From: JAOTZA01 sp965224065
GTDB lineage: Bacteria; Acidobacteriota; Thermoanaerobaculia; Multivoradales; JAHEKO01
Direction of reading: 5' to 3'
Assembly (NCBI GenBank): GCA_965224065.1
Contig: CBDCYF010000005.1
Span: 1 to 64,000 of the forward strand
DNA: 64,000 bases
Position numbers and translations under genes: made by a program. Position 1 is the stretch's first letter, and every line of letters begins with the position of its first letter. Under the pieces are notes generated by a model, which made no database searches, had not been told where the DNA came from, and saw only the letters and a program-made list of their open reading frames with translations. This document shows, in pieces, positions 53,488 through 62,701 of this stretch.

Positions 53488-55409
53488 CTTCCAGGCTGGA
53501 GCAGCGGCTGGCCGACAGTGGCCTGCGCGTCGCCGGCCTCGCCGGTGGTATGCGGCCTCCAGCCCATCTGGTGGAGCCAGGCTTCCGCCTCGTCGCGCCG
53601 GTCGTTGTTGACCACGACGTGGAGCTCGTCTTTCTTCTTGAAGGCGAGCTCGTTGTCGAAGGGCAAGACCGCGCTGCCGCGAACGACCGCCAGGGGGAGT
53701 AGGACGCTGTCGGGATCGGGAGGATTGCCGATCTCCTCGATCGCGCTCCGGTCGTCGGCCCGCCGCCGGTTCCAGATCTCGACCTTCCCGATGCCGCGCT
53801 CGATCCGGACCGCCCACAAATCCAGATTGTGGCGCGCCGCAAACAGCAGCTTGGCGCCGATCTTCTGGACCATCGATTCGGTCACCTCGGTGTGACCGCT
53901 GCGCAAGGTCATCCAGACGTCCGGGACTTTGAACTCCTTGCGGGCCTTGGTGGCGAAAAGCAGATTCACTTCGTCGTTGGAGAGCACCGCCAGACAGCCC
54001 GCCCGGCTGTCGAGCTCCGCCCGCAGCAGGACGCTCTCGTTCAAGGCGCTGCCAAAAAGCACGCGAAAGCCGGCCTCCTCGGCGGCCCGCGAGTTGTCGG
54101 GGCTCGAATCGATAAAGACGACTTCCTGTTTGGAGCGCCGGAGCACCTCGCCCAACGCCAGGCCCAGCCGGCTGGCGCCGACAATGACAAACCCGAAATT
54201 GCTCGGCCGCCGCACCCCGAGTGCCTGGGCCAGCCACCCTCCCGTGAGCCCCTGGATGAGGACGGTCGAGGCGATGACCAGAAACACCAGCGCCCGCAGC
54301 TCGGCGCCCCCGGCCATGCCGGCGTCCTCCATCTCCTGGGCGAACAGAGAGGACACCGCTGCGGCGACGATGCCGCGGGGCGCCATCCAGGCCAGAAACG
54401 CCTTTTCGCGGCCGGTCAGATCGGTGCGGTAGGTGCTCGCGATCACGTTGAGCGGCCGCACGATCAACATCAAGGCGGCGACGGTCAGCACACCGGGCCA
54501 ACCCAGCGCGCGGACCTCTTCCACCCGGACGTCGGCGGCGAGCAGCACAAACAGCATTCCGATCAGCATCACCGTGAGCTGTTCCTTGAACTCCTTGAGA
54601 TCTTCCAGAAGCCGGGTCTTGGAGTTACCGACCACCAGGCCGGCGATCGAGACCGTGACGATGCCGCTCTCCGACGACAGCACGTTGGAGAGCTGAAACA
54701 GGACCAGGACCAGCGACAGGGTCAACACGTTGTCGAACCCTTCCGGAATCAGACGCTCGAAGCGAAGCAGGTAGGCGATCGCAAAGCCGCCGGCGAGCCC
54801 GAGCATCACCCCGATGCCGAATCGCAGCACCAGGTCCTGAGCTCCTGACACCAGCCCCGGTCGCAACGGTTGCAGAACGACCTCCAGTGTGACCACCGCC
54901 AGGATGGCGCCGATGGCGTCGATCAGGACTCCCTCGGCGGCCAGCACCGTCGAGATCGAGCGTTTGAGCCGGAGCCGGTGCAACAGCGGGGTGATGACCG
55001 TGGGGCCGGTGACGATCACCAGCGTTCCGAAGAGAATCGATCGGCGCCAGTCCCAGTCCAGGGCGAGCCGCGCCACGACAGCCCCGCCAATGGCGGTAAC
55101 GATCGCTCCGATCGTCACCAGTTGGCGGATGCTCCGGCCCTCTCGCCGGAGCCGGCGGAGGTTGAGGTTCATCCCGCCCTCGAACAAGATCACCGCCACC
55201 GCGAAACCCACCAGCACTTGGAGCGCCGGCCCCAGGGTGGAGGGTTGGACGGCGTTGAGCAGATCCGGGCCCAGCAGCACACCAGCAGCCAGCAATAGCA
55301 CGATCCCGGGCACCCGGAGATGCCGCGCCAGCACCTGCGCAGCCATGCCCGCGGCCATCGCGATGGCGAGCGTGAGCGCCGGCTCGCCTGCGGCGTGCGG
55401 ATCACTCAT
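53484..55409 (-). CDS. Monovalent cation:proton antiporter (CPA1/NhaP-like) with TrkA-N domain
   Basis: The first ~390 residues are a Na+/H+ exchanger domain with about 12-13 helices, including FEGGMNLNLRRL, TGPTVITPLLHRL and APRGIVAAAVSSLF, typical CPA1/NhaP motifs. After about residue 400 comes a TrkA-N type Rossmann domain (NFGFVIVGASRLGLALGEVL, then FIDSSPDNSRAAEEAGF), which would bind NAD(H) or a nucleotide and gate transport. A further C-terminal segment may be TrkA-C-like. It exchanges Na+ or K+ for protons. No SD is evident. The 86-base gap to the M48 gene upstream shows nothing notable. Confidence 0.92.
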   Translation of the reverse strand: MSDPHAAGEPALTLAIAMAAGMAAQVLARHLRVPGIVLLLAAGVLLGPDLLNAVQPSTLGPALQVLVGFAVAVILFEGGMNLNLRRLRREGRSIRQLVTIGAIVTAIGGAVVARLALDWDWRRSILFGTLVIVTGPTVITPLLHRLRLKRSISTVLAAEGVLIDAIGAILAVVTLEVVLQPLRPGLVSGAQDLVLRFGIGVMLGLAGGFAIAYLLRFERLIPEGFDNVLTLSLVLVLFQLSNVLSSESGIVTVSIAGLVVGNSKTRLLEDLKEFKEQLTVMLIGMLFVLLAADVRVEEVRALGWPGVLTVAALMLIVRPLNVIASTYRTDLTGREKAFLAWMAPRGIVAAAVSSLFAQEMEDAGMAGGAELRALVFLVIASTVLIQGLTGGWLAQALGVRRPSNFGFVIVGASRLGLALGEVLRRSKQEVVFIDSSPDNSRAAEEAGFRVLFGSALNESVLLRAELDSRAGCLAVLSNDEVNLLFATKARKEFKVPDVWMTLRSGHTEVTESMVQKIGAKLLFAARHNLDLWAVRIERGIGKVEIWNRRRADDRSAIEEIGNPPDPDSVLLPLAVVRGSAVLPFDNELAFKKKDELHVVVNNDRRDEAEAWLHQMGWRPHTTGEAGDAQATVGQPLLQPGS

Positions 55410-55495
55410 GGATCGAGTCGTCGACGCCGCCCGGTGTTGCGGGCGTCTTTGCGCGGTCCGGGCACCCCGCCCGGGGAATCCGCCGGCACGACCTG

Positions 55496-56317
55496 CTAGG
55501 ACTCCAGGCCGTCCGGCACGCCGTTGGGGAAGAGCTCAGCGATGGCCTCATGGATCCGCTCGATCCTGCGGGCCGGATTGGGATGGGTGCTGTAGAACTC
55601 CGGCGGCCGTCCCCCCGGGTTGGCGGCGTCGAGAATCTCCATCACCCGCACCATGGTGCGGGGATCGTAGCCCGCCTTGGCGGTAAAGCGGACCCCGAGA
55701 CGGTCGGATTCGAGCTCGTCGTCGCGGCCGTACTTCATATTGATCAGCCGGCCGATCATGGCGGCGACCGCCGCCGAGCCGCGCCCGCCAGCCTCCGCCG
55801 TCGCCATCACGGCGGCGCCGGTCAGACCCTGGGTGAGCTTTGCCTTGGCCATGTGCTCGGCGCCGTGCCGGCCGACCACGTGACCGATCTCGTGACCCAG
55901 AACACCGGCGAGTTGGCCCTCGCTTTCGAGCCTGGACATCAAGGCCGCGGTGATAAAAACCTGCCCGCCCGGGAGGGCAAAGGCGTTGACCGTCTTCTCG
56001 TCGGCTAGAAGGTGGAATTCCCACCGGTAGGGTGTCTGGCCGGCGACGGTCTGGTCCACCAGCCGCTGGCCGATGGTGTCGATCAGAGCCTGGGCCCGTT
56101 CGTCGGGATGCAGACCGCCGTGCTGCTGCGCCATCCGGGGCGCGGCCTGGAGCCCCAGCGCCACCTCCTGCTCGGGGCTTAGATCGACGTACTGGGTCTC
56201 CCCGGTCACCTCGTTGTAGTCCTTTTTACCGAGGTAAGAGATCACCGCAAAGCCCGCGATCGCCAGCGCGATCAGCAGGCGAAGCTTGGAAGACCGACCT
56301 CGGGAACGAAACGGCAT
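55496..56317 (-). CDS. M48-family zinc metalloprotease
   Basis: ATG 56317 gives 273 residues; the upstream frame is non-coding. One N-terminal membrane helix (LLIALAIAGFAVISYLG) anchors the enzyme. The zinc motif is HEIGHVVGRH (H142, E143, H146), the third ligand is the Glu in DELESDRLG, and YSTHPNPARRIERI is the conserved C-terminal block. It resembles the periplasmic BepA/LoiP side of M48 more than cytoplasmic-facing HtpX. Likely role: outer-membrane protein quality control. It is divergent from the LEA2-RND operon. Confidence 0.93.
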   Translation of the reverse strand: MPFRSRGRSSKLRLLIALAIAGFAVISYLGKKDYNEVTGETQYVDLSPEQEVALGLQAAPRMAQQHGGLHPDERAQALIDTIGQRLVDQTVAGQTPYRWEFHLLADEKTVNAFALPGGQVFITAALMSRLESEGQLAGVLGHEIGHVVGRHGAEHMAKAKLTQGLTGAAVMATAEAGGRGSAAVAAMIGRLINMKYGRDDELESDRLGVRFTAKAGYDPRTMVRVMEILDAANPGGRPPEFYSTHPNPARRIERIHEAIAELFPNGVPDGLES

Positions 56318-56500
56318 GGGGATTGTCGTGCTCAACAACCGGCGCGCGAATCCGTATGTTCCAGCATGGACCGCGGTCCGGAGATGGCCGGAGTATATCC
56401 GGTCGCGGGGGCGCATACAGAGCCATTTACAGCGCCTCGGCGCCGGGAGAGAATGCCTCTCGACCCAAGAACGAGAATTTCTTTGGACGGGAAGGTTGGA

Positions 56501-57007
56501 ATGAAAAAGGTAATTTGCGCAACGAGCTTGGCAGTCTTGACGATGTTCGCGGCCGGGTGCAGCACCCTCGGGATGACCCCGCCGGACGTCACCCTGGTGA
56601 ATCTGGAATTCACCGATCTGACGGTGTTCGAGACCACCGGGGAATTCACCATCCGGCTCACCAACGTCAACGCCGATCCGCTGACGATCGAAGGCGGTGT
56701 CTTCACGCTGTTTCTCAACGGCCAGAAGATCGGCCGGGGTCTGACGTCGGATGTCATGGAAGTGCCCCACCTCGGGACCAGCACGCAAAAAGTCCCGATC
56801 TTTGTCAACAACCTCGCGCTCGCCACCCGCGTGGCGTCGCTACTCGAAGAGCCGGTCCTCGACTACCGGCTCAAGGCCAAGCTGCGTTTGCGGGTGCCCT
56901 ACGGGACGAGAAAGCTGACCAGCGAGTACACCGGCAGTTTCTCGCTCTCGGGCGACGGCGGGGATTCACTGGACGCGCCGGCCGAGCTTGCGGCCCCCGG
57001 TCCCTAG
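56501..57007 (+). CDS. LEA type 2 (WHy domain) lipoprotein
   Basis: ATG 56501 follows a GGAAGG site. The 168-residue product has a lipobox (LTMFAAGC, C20) and one LEA2/WHy beta-sandwich domain: PDVTLVNLEFTDLTVFE, then FTIRLTNVNADPLTIEGGV and a C-terminal YRLKAKLRLRVPYGTR. These bacterial lipoproteins are thought to shield proteins or the envelope from drying or stress. It is 24 bases before the RND adaptor and probably starts that operon. Confidence 0.9.
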   Translation: MKKVICATSLAVLTMFAAGCSTLGMTPPDVTLVNLEFTDLTVFETTGEFTIRLTNVNADPLTIEGGVFTLFLNGQKIGRGLTSDVMEVPHLGTSTQKVPIFVNNLALATRVASLLEEPVLDYRLKAKLRLRVPYGTRKLTSEYTGSFSLSGDGGDSLDAPAELAAPGP

Positions 57008-57031
57008 CCGCCTGCCAGGGGTAGCCAGCCC

Positions 57032-58105
57032 ATGCGTCGACCTTTGCTCGCCGTCTGTCTCACCGCCCTTGCGACGGCAACGGTGGCCTGGGCACAGGAG
57101 ATGCCGCCCTTGCCGGTGCTCTTTACGCCGGCCATCGAGGGCGAGGTGCGCGGCACCGTCGAGCTGACCGGGTCGGTGACGTCCCGCCGCGAGAGCGTCG
57201 TCGCTGCCGAGGTCTCCGGGCTGGTGGTGGAGTTGGCCGCGCGCCGGGGCGAGCGGCTCAAGAAGGGCGCGCCGCTGGTGCGGTTGCGCTCGCGGAGCGC
57301 GGGCCTGCGTCTCGAGGCCGCGCGGGGGGAGCTCAAGGAGGCGGAGGCGCGCCGCAGTCTGGCCGAATCGGCGCGCGAGCGCGCTCGCAGGCTCTTTGAC
57401 GAAAAGGTGATCAGCCAGGAGCGGCTGGACGAGAGCCTCACCGAGTACGAGGCCACTCAAGGCCGTGTCGATCGGCTGCGCGCCGAGGTCAACCGCCTGA
57501 CCGACGAGCTGGCGCGAACCACGGTGCGGGCGCCCTTCGATGGCGCGGTCACCGAAGAGCTGATAGCGGTGGGCGAGTGGCTGGGAGCCGGCGACGCGGT
57601 GGCCCGTATGGTCGACGTGGGCCATCTCGAGCTCGAGCTGGAGGTGCCGGAGAGATTGGTGTCGGGGGTGGCGCCGGGTGAGTCGGTGAGCGTGGGTTTT
57701 GACGCAGTGGAAGGTCTCGAAGTCGTGGGCCGGGTTCGCGCGGTCGTGCCGGCGGCCAACCCGCAGGCGCGGACCTTTCCCGTGATGGTGGAGATCGACA
57801 ACACCGACGGCCGGATCGGGGTAGGGATGCTCGGCCGGGCGCGTTTGGAGGTGGGCGAGCCGCAACAGGCCGTTCTGGTACCCAAGGACGCCGTGGTTTT
57901 GCAGGGTCGCGAGAGCATTGTGTTTGTGCTGGACCCGGAGGATCGCCCGGTGGCCGTCCCGGTCGAGACCGGGGGTGCGCTGGGCGGTTGGATCGCGGTC
58001 CGCGGTGAGATCGAGTCCGGTTCGCGCGTGGTGACGGTCGGCAACGAGAGGCTGCAGCCGGGCTTTCCGGTCGCGCCCGAGCTCAAGGAGTACGAGCGGC
58101 CGTGA
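57032..58105 (+). CDS. RND efflux periplasmic adaptor (HlyD/MFP family)
   Basis: A signal peptide (LLAVCLTALATATVAWAQ) precedes the usual adaptor layout: lipoyl-like part (GSVTSRRESVVAAEVSGLVV), a helical hairpin (about 100-170), the second lipoyl half (TTVRAPFDGAVTEELIAVGE), beta-barrel and membrane-proximal parts (AVLVPKDAVVLQGRESIVFV). The 357-residue length is usual. It links the permease to an outer-membrane channel; no TolC gene is in the window. The stop overlaps the GTG start of the permease by four bases. Confidence 0.94.
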   Translation: MRRPLLAVCLTALATATVAWAQEMPPLPVLFTPAIEGEVRGTVELTGSVTSRRESVVAAEVSGLVVELAARRGERLKKGAPLVRLRSRSAGLRLEAARGELKEAEARRSLAESARERARRLFDEKVISQERLDESLTEYEATQGRVDRLRAEVNRLTDELARTTVRAPFDGAVTEELIAVGEWLGAGDAVARMVDVGHLELELEVPERLVSGVAPGESVSVGFDAVEGLEVVGRVRAVVPAANPQARTFPVMVEIDNTDGRIGVGMLGRARLEVGEPQQAVLVPKDAVVLQGRESIVFVLDPEDRPVAVPVETGGALGGWIAVRGEIESGSRVVTVGNERLQPGFPVAPELKEYERP

Positions 58106-61100
58106 AGATCGTCGAGAGCTCGATCCAGTATCCGGTGCGGGTTGCGGTCGGGGCGCTGCTCCTGCTCCTGTTCGGCGGTCTGGCGCTGGCTCGTATCCCG
58201 GTCCAGCTCACGCCGACGGTCGACGAGGCCGAGATCGTCATCACCACCCTGTGGCCCGGCGCCAGCCCGCAGGAGATCGAGCGCGAGATCGTCGACGAGC
58301 AGGAAGAACAGCTCAAGGGCCTCCAGGGGCTGCGCAAGATGGAGAGCACCAGCTCGGACAGCTTTGGCCGCATCGCCCTGACCTTCCGTACCGGGACCGA
58401 CGTCGACTCGGCCCTGCTCAAGGTGTCCAACCGCCTGCAGCAGGTGCCGTTCTACCCGGACGACGCCGAGCGACCGGTGATCCAGACCGCCGGTGCCGAG
58501 CAGCAGACCGGGGCGATCGCGTGGTTTGTTTTGTTGCCCAAAGAGGAAAACGGCTTCGAGGGCGAGATCGCGACGCTTTTTACTTTTTTTGACCAGTTCA
58601 TCAAGCCGGCGCTCGAGCGCGTCCCAGGTGTCGGGCAGGTCAACGCCTTTGGCGGCCAGGCCGAGGAGATGCACGTCATCGTCGATCCGGCCGCGCTGTC
58701 GGCGCGACAGATTACGATCACCGAGCTGATGGCGGCCATCGAGCGGGAGAACCGCAACTACTCGGCGGGGACCTTTGACGAGGGCAAGCGGCGCTATGTC
58801 GTGCGTACCGTCGGCGAGTACGGTGCGCCGGCCGACATCGCAGACCTGGCCATCGCCGTTCGCGACGGGGTCCCGGTCTACGTGCGCGACGTCGCCGAAG
58901 TCCGCCAGGGCTACGAGCGTCCGTTGATCGCGATGTCCTATCTTGGCAAGCAGACCATCGCCTTCAACGCGATCCGGGTGCCGGGCTCGAACACCCTGGA
59001 AGTGATGGAAGGGGTGCGCGCGGCACTGCTCGAGATCAACCACGAGCTTCTGGCACCGCGTGGGCTGCGGGTCGAGCAGGTCTGGGACGAGACCGAGTAC
59101 ATCGAAAGCGCCATCGATCTGGTCCAGCAGAGCCTGATGCTGGGTGGCCTTCTGGCGGTCGCCGTGCTGCTGGTGTTTTTGCGCAGCCGGAGCTCGACGC
59201 TGGTGGTGGCGATCGCGATCCCCATCAGTGTGATCGGCACGTTTCTGCTGATGCGCTGGTTTGGGCGCACGCTCAACGTCATTAGCCTGGCGGGGATGGC
59301 GTTTGCCGTCGGCATGGTGGTGGACAACTCGATCGTGGTGCTCGAGAACACCTACCGGCACCGCCAGATGGGCAAGTCCCGGCGCCGCGCCGCCTACGAC
59401 GGAGCGCGCGAGGTGTGGGGCGCGGTGCTGGCCTCCACGCTGACGACCATCGCCGTCTTTGTGCCCATCCTGTTTGTCCAGGAGGAGGCCGGGCAGCTTT
59501 TTCGCGACATCGCCCTGGCGATCAGCTGTGCCGTGGGCTTGAGCTTGATCGTGGCCATCTCGGTGATCCCGAGCCTGTCGGCCAAGATCCTGGGGACCCC
59601 CGAGGGCAAACGGCAAAGTGGCTTCCAGAATCTCTGGGGAGGCGTCGAGCGGGCCCGACGGCTCACCGATTGGGTGGTGGCCCGGGTGGACTGGATCTGC
59701 CGCACCACCGGACGGCGCCTGGCGGTGGTGGTCGGTTTCACGGTTGCGGCCGTCTTGCTGTCCGTGCTCCTGGCGCCCAAGGCGGAGTATCTCCCGACCG
59801 GCAACCAGAACTTCCTCTTTGGGATCATCCAGCCGCCCCCGGGGCAGTCGCTCGAGCTCAATGCCGGTCTTCAGCAACCGTTTCTGGACCATTTCGGCAA
59901 GTTCTGGCAGGGCACGTCGGAGGAGACGCGCGACCTGCCGGGCGGCGGTGTGCGGGATTTCTTTTTTGGCGCCATGAGCAACACGATTTTTATGGGCATC
60001 AGCGCTCGCGACCCGGTGCGGGTGCGCGAGCTGATGGCGGAGTCCTTTGCCATCAACGCAGAGCTGCCGGGAGCGATCGCCTTTGTCTTTCAGTGGGCCA
60101 TCTTCCAGGGTGACTTCGGGGCCGGCCGGGCGATCGACGTCGAGCTGACAGGACCGGATCTGGAACGGCTGGTGGCGCTTGGAGGGCGGGTTTTTGGCCG
60201 CGTGGCCGAGGTGTTGCCCGGCGCGCAGGCGTTTCCGACCCCCAGCCTCGATCTCTCCAACCCGGAGCTGCATGTGCGCACCCATCGGCGCCGGGCCGCC
60301 GAGCTGGGGATCTCCAATCGGGATCTGGGAGCGATGGTCAACGTGCTGGTGGACGGCGCCAAGGCGTCCGACTACCAGTTCGAGGGCAAAGAGGTCGACC
60401 TCAAGGTGGTGGCCTCGGAGCCGTTCGACTACCGGACTCATTTGATCGAACAGTTGCCGATTGCCACCCCGTCGGGTGAGCTGGTGACCCTGGGATCGGT
60501 GGCCGACGTCGAGGTGGCGAGCGGTCCCACCGAGATCGCCCATCGTGAGCGCCAGCGCGCCATCACCATCCAGGTGACGCCGCCCGAGGAGGTCCCGCTG
60601 CAGGTCGCCATGGAGACGGTCGAGGCCGAGATCCTCGAGCCGCTGCGGGCCGAGGGCGAGCTCGGAGGGCTCTACCGGGCGCGGTTGACCGGCACCGCCG
60701 ACAAGCTGTCCCAGACCGCCGCGGCCCTTTCTCTCAATTTTCTGCTCGCCGTCGTCATTACCTATCTGTTGATGGCGGCGCTGTTCGAGAGCTTTCTCTA
60801 TCCGCTGGTGATTCTCTTCTCGGTGCCGCTGGCGGCGATGGGCGGCTTCTTTGGCCTCGGTGTGGTCAATCTGTTTACCCTTCAGCCGCTCGATGTCCTG
60901 ACCATGCTCGGGTTCATCATCCTGGTGGGCACGGTGGTCAACAACGCCATCCTCATCGTGCATCAGTCGCTCAACCACATGCGCGACGAGGATCTCGAGC
61001 CCCGCCGGGCGATCACCGAGGCCACCCGGACCCGCATCCGGCCGATCTTTATGAGCGTGTCGACCAGCGTCTGCGGCATGTTGCCGCTGGTGCTGTTCCC

Positions 61101-61278
61101 CGGCGCGGGGTCGGAGCTCTACCGCGGGCTGGGAAGCGTCGTCATCGGTGGGCTCCTGGTCTCGACGGTCTTTACGATCTTTCTCGTCCCCGCGCTGTTC
61201 AGCCTCGTCCTCGAGGCGCGGCAGCGTCTTGGCCGCTGGTGGGAGAGTCGTGAAGCGGCGGCGGCGAGCCAGGCCTAG
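58102..61278 (+). CDS. RND-family multidrug/solute efflux permease (HAE-1/AcrB-like)
   Basis: GTG start at 58102 is coupled to the adaptor. The 1058-residue product has 12 membrane helices in two halves with the large periplasmic porter loops. TM4 carries the proton-relay aspartates region GMAFAVGMVVDNSIVVLENT; the second-half counterpart GFIILVGTVVNNAILIV has Asn in place of Asp, as usual. Substrate cannot be told from sequence. The stop codon TAG is formed at the junction with a repeat-element end at 61277. It is part of the LEA2-adaptor-permease operon. Confidence 0.95.
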   Translation: MKIVESSIQYPVRVAVGALLLLLFGGLALARIPVQLTPTVDEAEIVITTLWPGASPQEIEREIVDEQEEQLKGLQGLRKMESTSSDSFGRIALTFRTGTDVDSALLKVSNRLQQVPFYPDDAERPVIQTAGAEQQTGAIAWFVLLPKEENGFEGEIATLFTFFDQFIKPALERVPGVGQVNAFGGQAEEMHVIVDPAALSARQITITELMAAIERENRNYSAGTFDEGKRRYVVRTVGEYGAPADIADLAIAVRDGVPVYVRDVAEVRQGYERPLIAMSYLGKQTIAFNAIRVPGSNTLEVMEGVRAALLEINHELLAPRGLRVEQVWDETEYIESAIDLVQQSLMLGGLLAVAVLLVFLRSRSSTLVVAIAIPISVIGTFLLMRWFGRTLNVISLAGMAFAVGMVVDNSIVVLENTYRHRQMGKSRRRAAYDGAREVWGAVLASTLTTIAVFVPILFVQEEAGQLFRDIALAISCAVGLSLIVAISVIPSLSAKILGTPEGKRQSGFQNLWGGVERARRLTDWVVARVDWICRTTGRRLAVVVGFTVAAVLLSVLLAPKAEYLPTGNQNFLFGIIQPPPGQSLELNAGLQQPFLDHFGKFWQGTSEETRDLPGGGVRDFFFGAMSNTIFMGISARDPVRVRELMAESFAINAELPGAIAFVFQWAIFQGDFGAGRAIDVELTGPDLERLVALGGRVFGRVAEVLPGAQAFPTPSLDLSNPELHVRTHRRRAAELGISNRDLGAMVNVLVDGAKASDYQFEGKEVDLKVVASEPFDYRTHLIEQLPIATPSGELVTLGSVADVEVASGPTEIAHRERQRAITIQVTPPEEVPLQVAMETVEAEILEPLRAEGELGGLYRARLTGTADKLSQTAAALSLNFLLAVVITYLLMAALFESFLYPLVILFSVPLAAMGGFFGLGVVNLFTLQPLDVLTMLGFIILVGTVVNNAILIVHQSLNHMRDEDLEPRRAITEATRTRIRPIFMSVSTSVCGMLPLVLFPGAGSELYRGLGSVVIGGLLVSTVFTIFLVPALFSLVLEARQRLGRWWESREAAAASQA

Positions 61279-61335
61279 CCTGTCTTTCTCACACCGGTTC
61301 ATTGCGAGCAGGGCGGAGGTGCCCGTATGGTGAAA
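61277..61335. mobile_element. Solo end of the AGCCTGTCTTTCTCAC element
   Basis: AGCCTGTCTTTCTCACACCGG matches the terminal repeat of the 179-base element at 14156, then stays alignable (GTTC...CGAG..GG) for about 35 bases. The other end is missing, so this is a remnant. Again it abuts a TAG stop codon. Confidence 0.72.
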
Positions 61336-61403
61336 CTTTTTCTGGGCGTTCCCGTCCTACCGGGTAGAGAGACATGCAGGGAATACTCTGGAAGGAGCCG
61401 AGA

Positions 61404-61952
61404 ATGCCCACAAAACCGTTTCGATTGATCTCTATTCTCCTCACGCTGGCGCTTCTGACCGGTGGCGTCGCTACGGCCTCAGACCTGTGGCTTCACGTCA
61501 AGGTGCTCGAGCACCAGGGAGCCAAGGTGACGGTCAACCTGCCGATTGCCCTGGTCGAAAAAGCGTCCGCGTTTATGCCCAAAAAGCACATGCGGCACAT
61601 CCGGTTCGATCACGGCCATCTAGACGCGGATGTCGAAGATCTGCGTGAGTTGTGGCAGGAAGTGCGCAACAGCCCCGACATGACCTTTGTGACGGTCGAA
61701 GAGGACCACGAAAATGTCCGGGTCTGGAAGCAGTCGGGCTATCTCTATGTCGAGGTGAGAGACGGCGATGACGAGCAGGTCGATGTCAAGGTACCGCTTG
61801 AGGTAGTCGATGCCTTCCTGAGTGGTGAGGAAGTCGATTTTCGCGCCGCGGTCCAGGCGTTGGTGGATCACGGGCAGGGTCAGTTTGTCGAGGTCCGCGA
61901 CGATGACGACAGCGTGAGGGTGTGGGTCGACGACGTCGCCGAAGCCGAATAG
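61404..61952 (+). CDS. Exported protein with two copies of an uncharacterised beta-rich domain
   Basis: ATG 61404 follows AAGGAG. After a signal peptide (LLTLALLTGGVATAS) the 182-residue protein has two related units: 41-116 (VTVNLPIALVEKASAF ... MTFVTVEEDHENVRVW) and 126-176 (VDVKVPLEVVDAFLS ... FVEVRDDDDSVRVWVDD). Each has a [VI]xLPxxLV-type helix start followed by a VxVEDxxxxVxVW strand pair. The acidic character is strong. The style resembles the SHOCT-like/DUF4097-linked segments of envelope-stress proteins such as YvlB, but this is tentative. The next gene encodes a paralogue. A TACTCT box at 61384-61389 may give a short leader. Confidence 0.78.
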   Translation: MPTKPFRLISILLTLALLTGGVATASDLWLHVKVLEHQGAKVTVNLPIALVEKASAFMPKKHMRHIRFDHGHLDADVEDLRELWQEVRNSPDMTFVTVEEDHENVRVWKQSGYLYVEVRDGDDEQVDVKVPLEVVDAFLSGEEVDFRAAVQALVDHGQGQFVEVRDDDDSVRVWVDDVAEAE

Positions 61953-61978
61953 GAAGCGGACCGAATAGGAGACCGAAG

Positions 61979-62458
61979 ATGGCCAGGTACAAGAAGGTCC
62001 TGATCGTTCTCGGCGCTTGCGCCGCTACTGTGATCGTCGGCTGGATTCTGATCATCGGTGCCGTCTACGCCAGTGGCGTGGTGAGCGTTCGGATCCACGA
62101 AGAAGGCGGTCCGAGCCTCTATCTGCCGGTACCGGCCGCCCTGGTCAATGCCGCCACCTTTACCGGTGGCATGGCGCTCGACACGGGGGCGATGTCCCTC
62201 GGCGATCTCGAGGACGAGATCGAAGCGGAGCTGGGCATCGACCTCGGCGAGTGGCAGCCCATGGTGCGGTCGATGCTCGAGGTGATCGAGGATTGCCCCG
62301 ACGTCACGTTTGTGGAGGTCGAGGACGGCGAGGATCGCGTCAAGGTCGTCAAGGAAGGCCGGTACCTTCGGGTGATCGTCAGTGATTCGGAGTTCAACCT
62401 CAACATTTCGCTGCCGACCAAGGTCGCCACGCGCACCGCGATGCGGCTCATCGGGTAG
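61979..62458 (+). CDS. Membrane-anchored paralogue of the preceding beta-rich protein
   Basis: ATG 61979 gives 159 residues with one N-terminal membrane helix (VLIVLGACAATVIVGWILIIGAVYA in pieces: VLIVLGACAATVIVG). The outer part repeats the same unit: YLPVPAALVNAATF, then CPDVTFVEVEDGEDRVKVV, then a partial second unit FNLNISLPTKVATRTA. It therefore shares the domain with the gene 26 bases upstream, and the two probably form a pair in which one partner is secreted and the other anchored. The function is unknown. The longer frame from 61922 overlaps the previous gene and is less likely. Confidence 0.78.
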   Translation: MARYKKVLIVLGACAATVIVGWILIIGAVYASGVVSVRIHEEGGPSLYLPVPAALVNAATFTGGMALDTGAMSLGDLEDEIEAELGIDLGEWQPMVRSMLEVIEDCPDVTFVEVEDGEDRVKVVKEGRYLRVIVSDSEFNLNISLPTKVATRTAMRLIG

Positions 62459-62490
62459 GGAGGCCCGGGCGCCCGCTCGGGACCGTCGCC

Positions 62491-62545
62491 GGGCGGGGTC
62501 AAGTCCCGCCCCCACATTTGAAGCGGCCGGCGCCCCTGCCGGCCG
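62491..62545. repeat. GC-rich palindrome joined to a REP-like unit
   Basis: The GGGCGGGGTCAAGTCCCGCC palindrome (62491-62515) is followed after three bases by a full REP-like unit (62519-62545). This shows the two repeat types can form one composite. They occupy the 243-base gap 62459-62701. Confidence 0.8.
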
Positions 62546-62690
62546 TTCTGACACCACTGCTGCCGACCAGCTAAAGAACCGATTCGCCGCGTAAGGAACG
62601 CCGTTCCCACCGACCCATTCCGGCCGGCCTGCAGTCAACGCGTCGTGCCCTGGGGAGCCTCCAGCCGGATCCGCACGGTTGAACAGCCGG

Positions 62691-62696
62691 TAGAAT
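62691..62696 (+). promoter_or_regulatory. -10-like box TAGAAT for the amidotransferase gene
   Basis: TAGAAT ends five bases before ATG 62702; the spacer GAGGA is too close to the start to act as a normal SD. Confidence 0.5.
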
Positions 62697-62701
62697 GAGG
62701 A

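Noticed and set aside
57457..61302. 1281-residue open frame antisense to the RND adaptor/permease
   Set aside because: It is a GC-rich shadow of well-supported genes; its His/Gln/Arg-rich translation has no domain, signal or start context.
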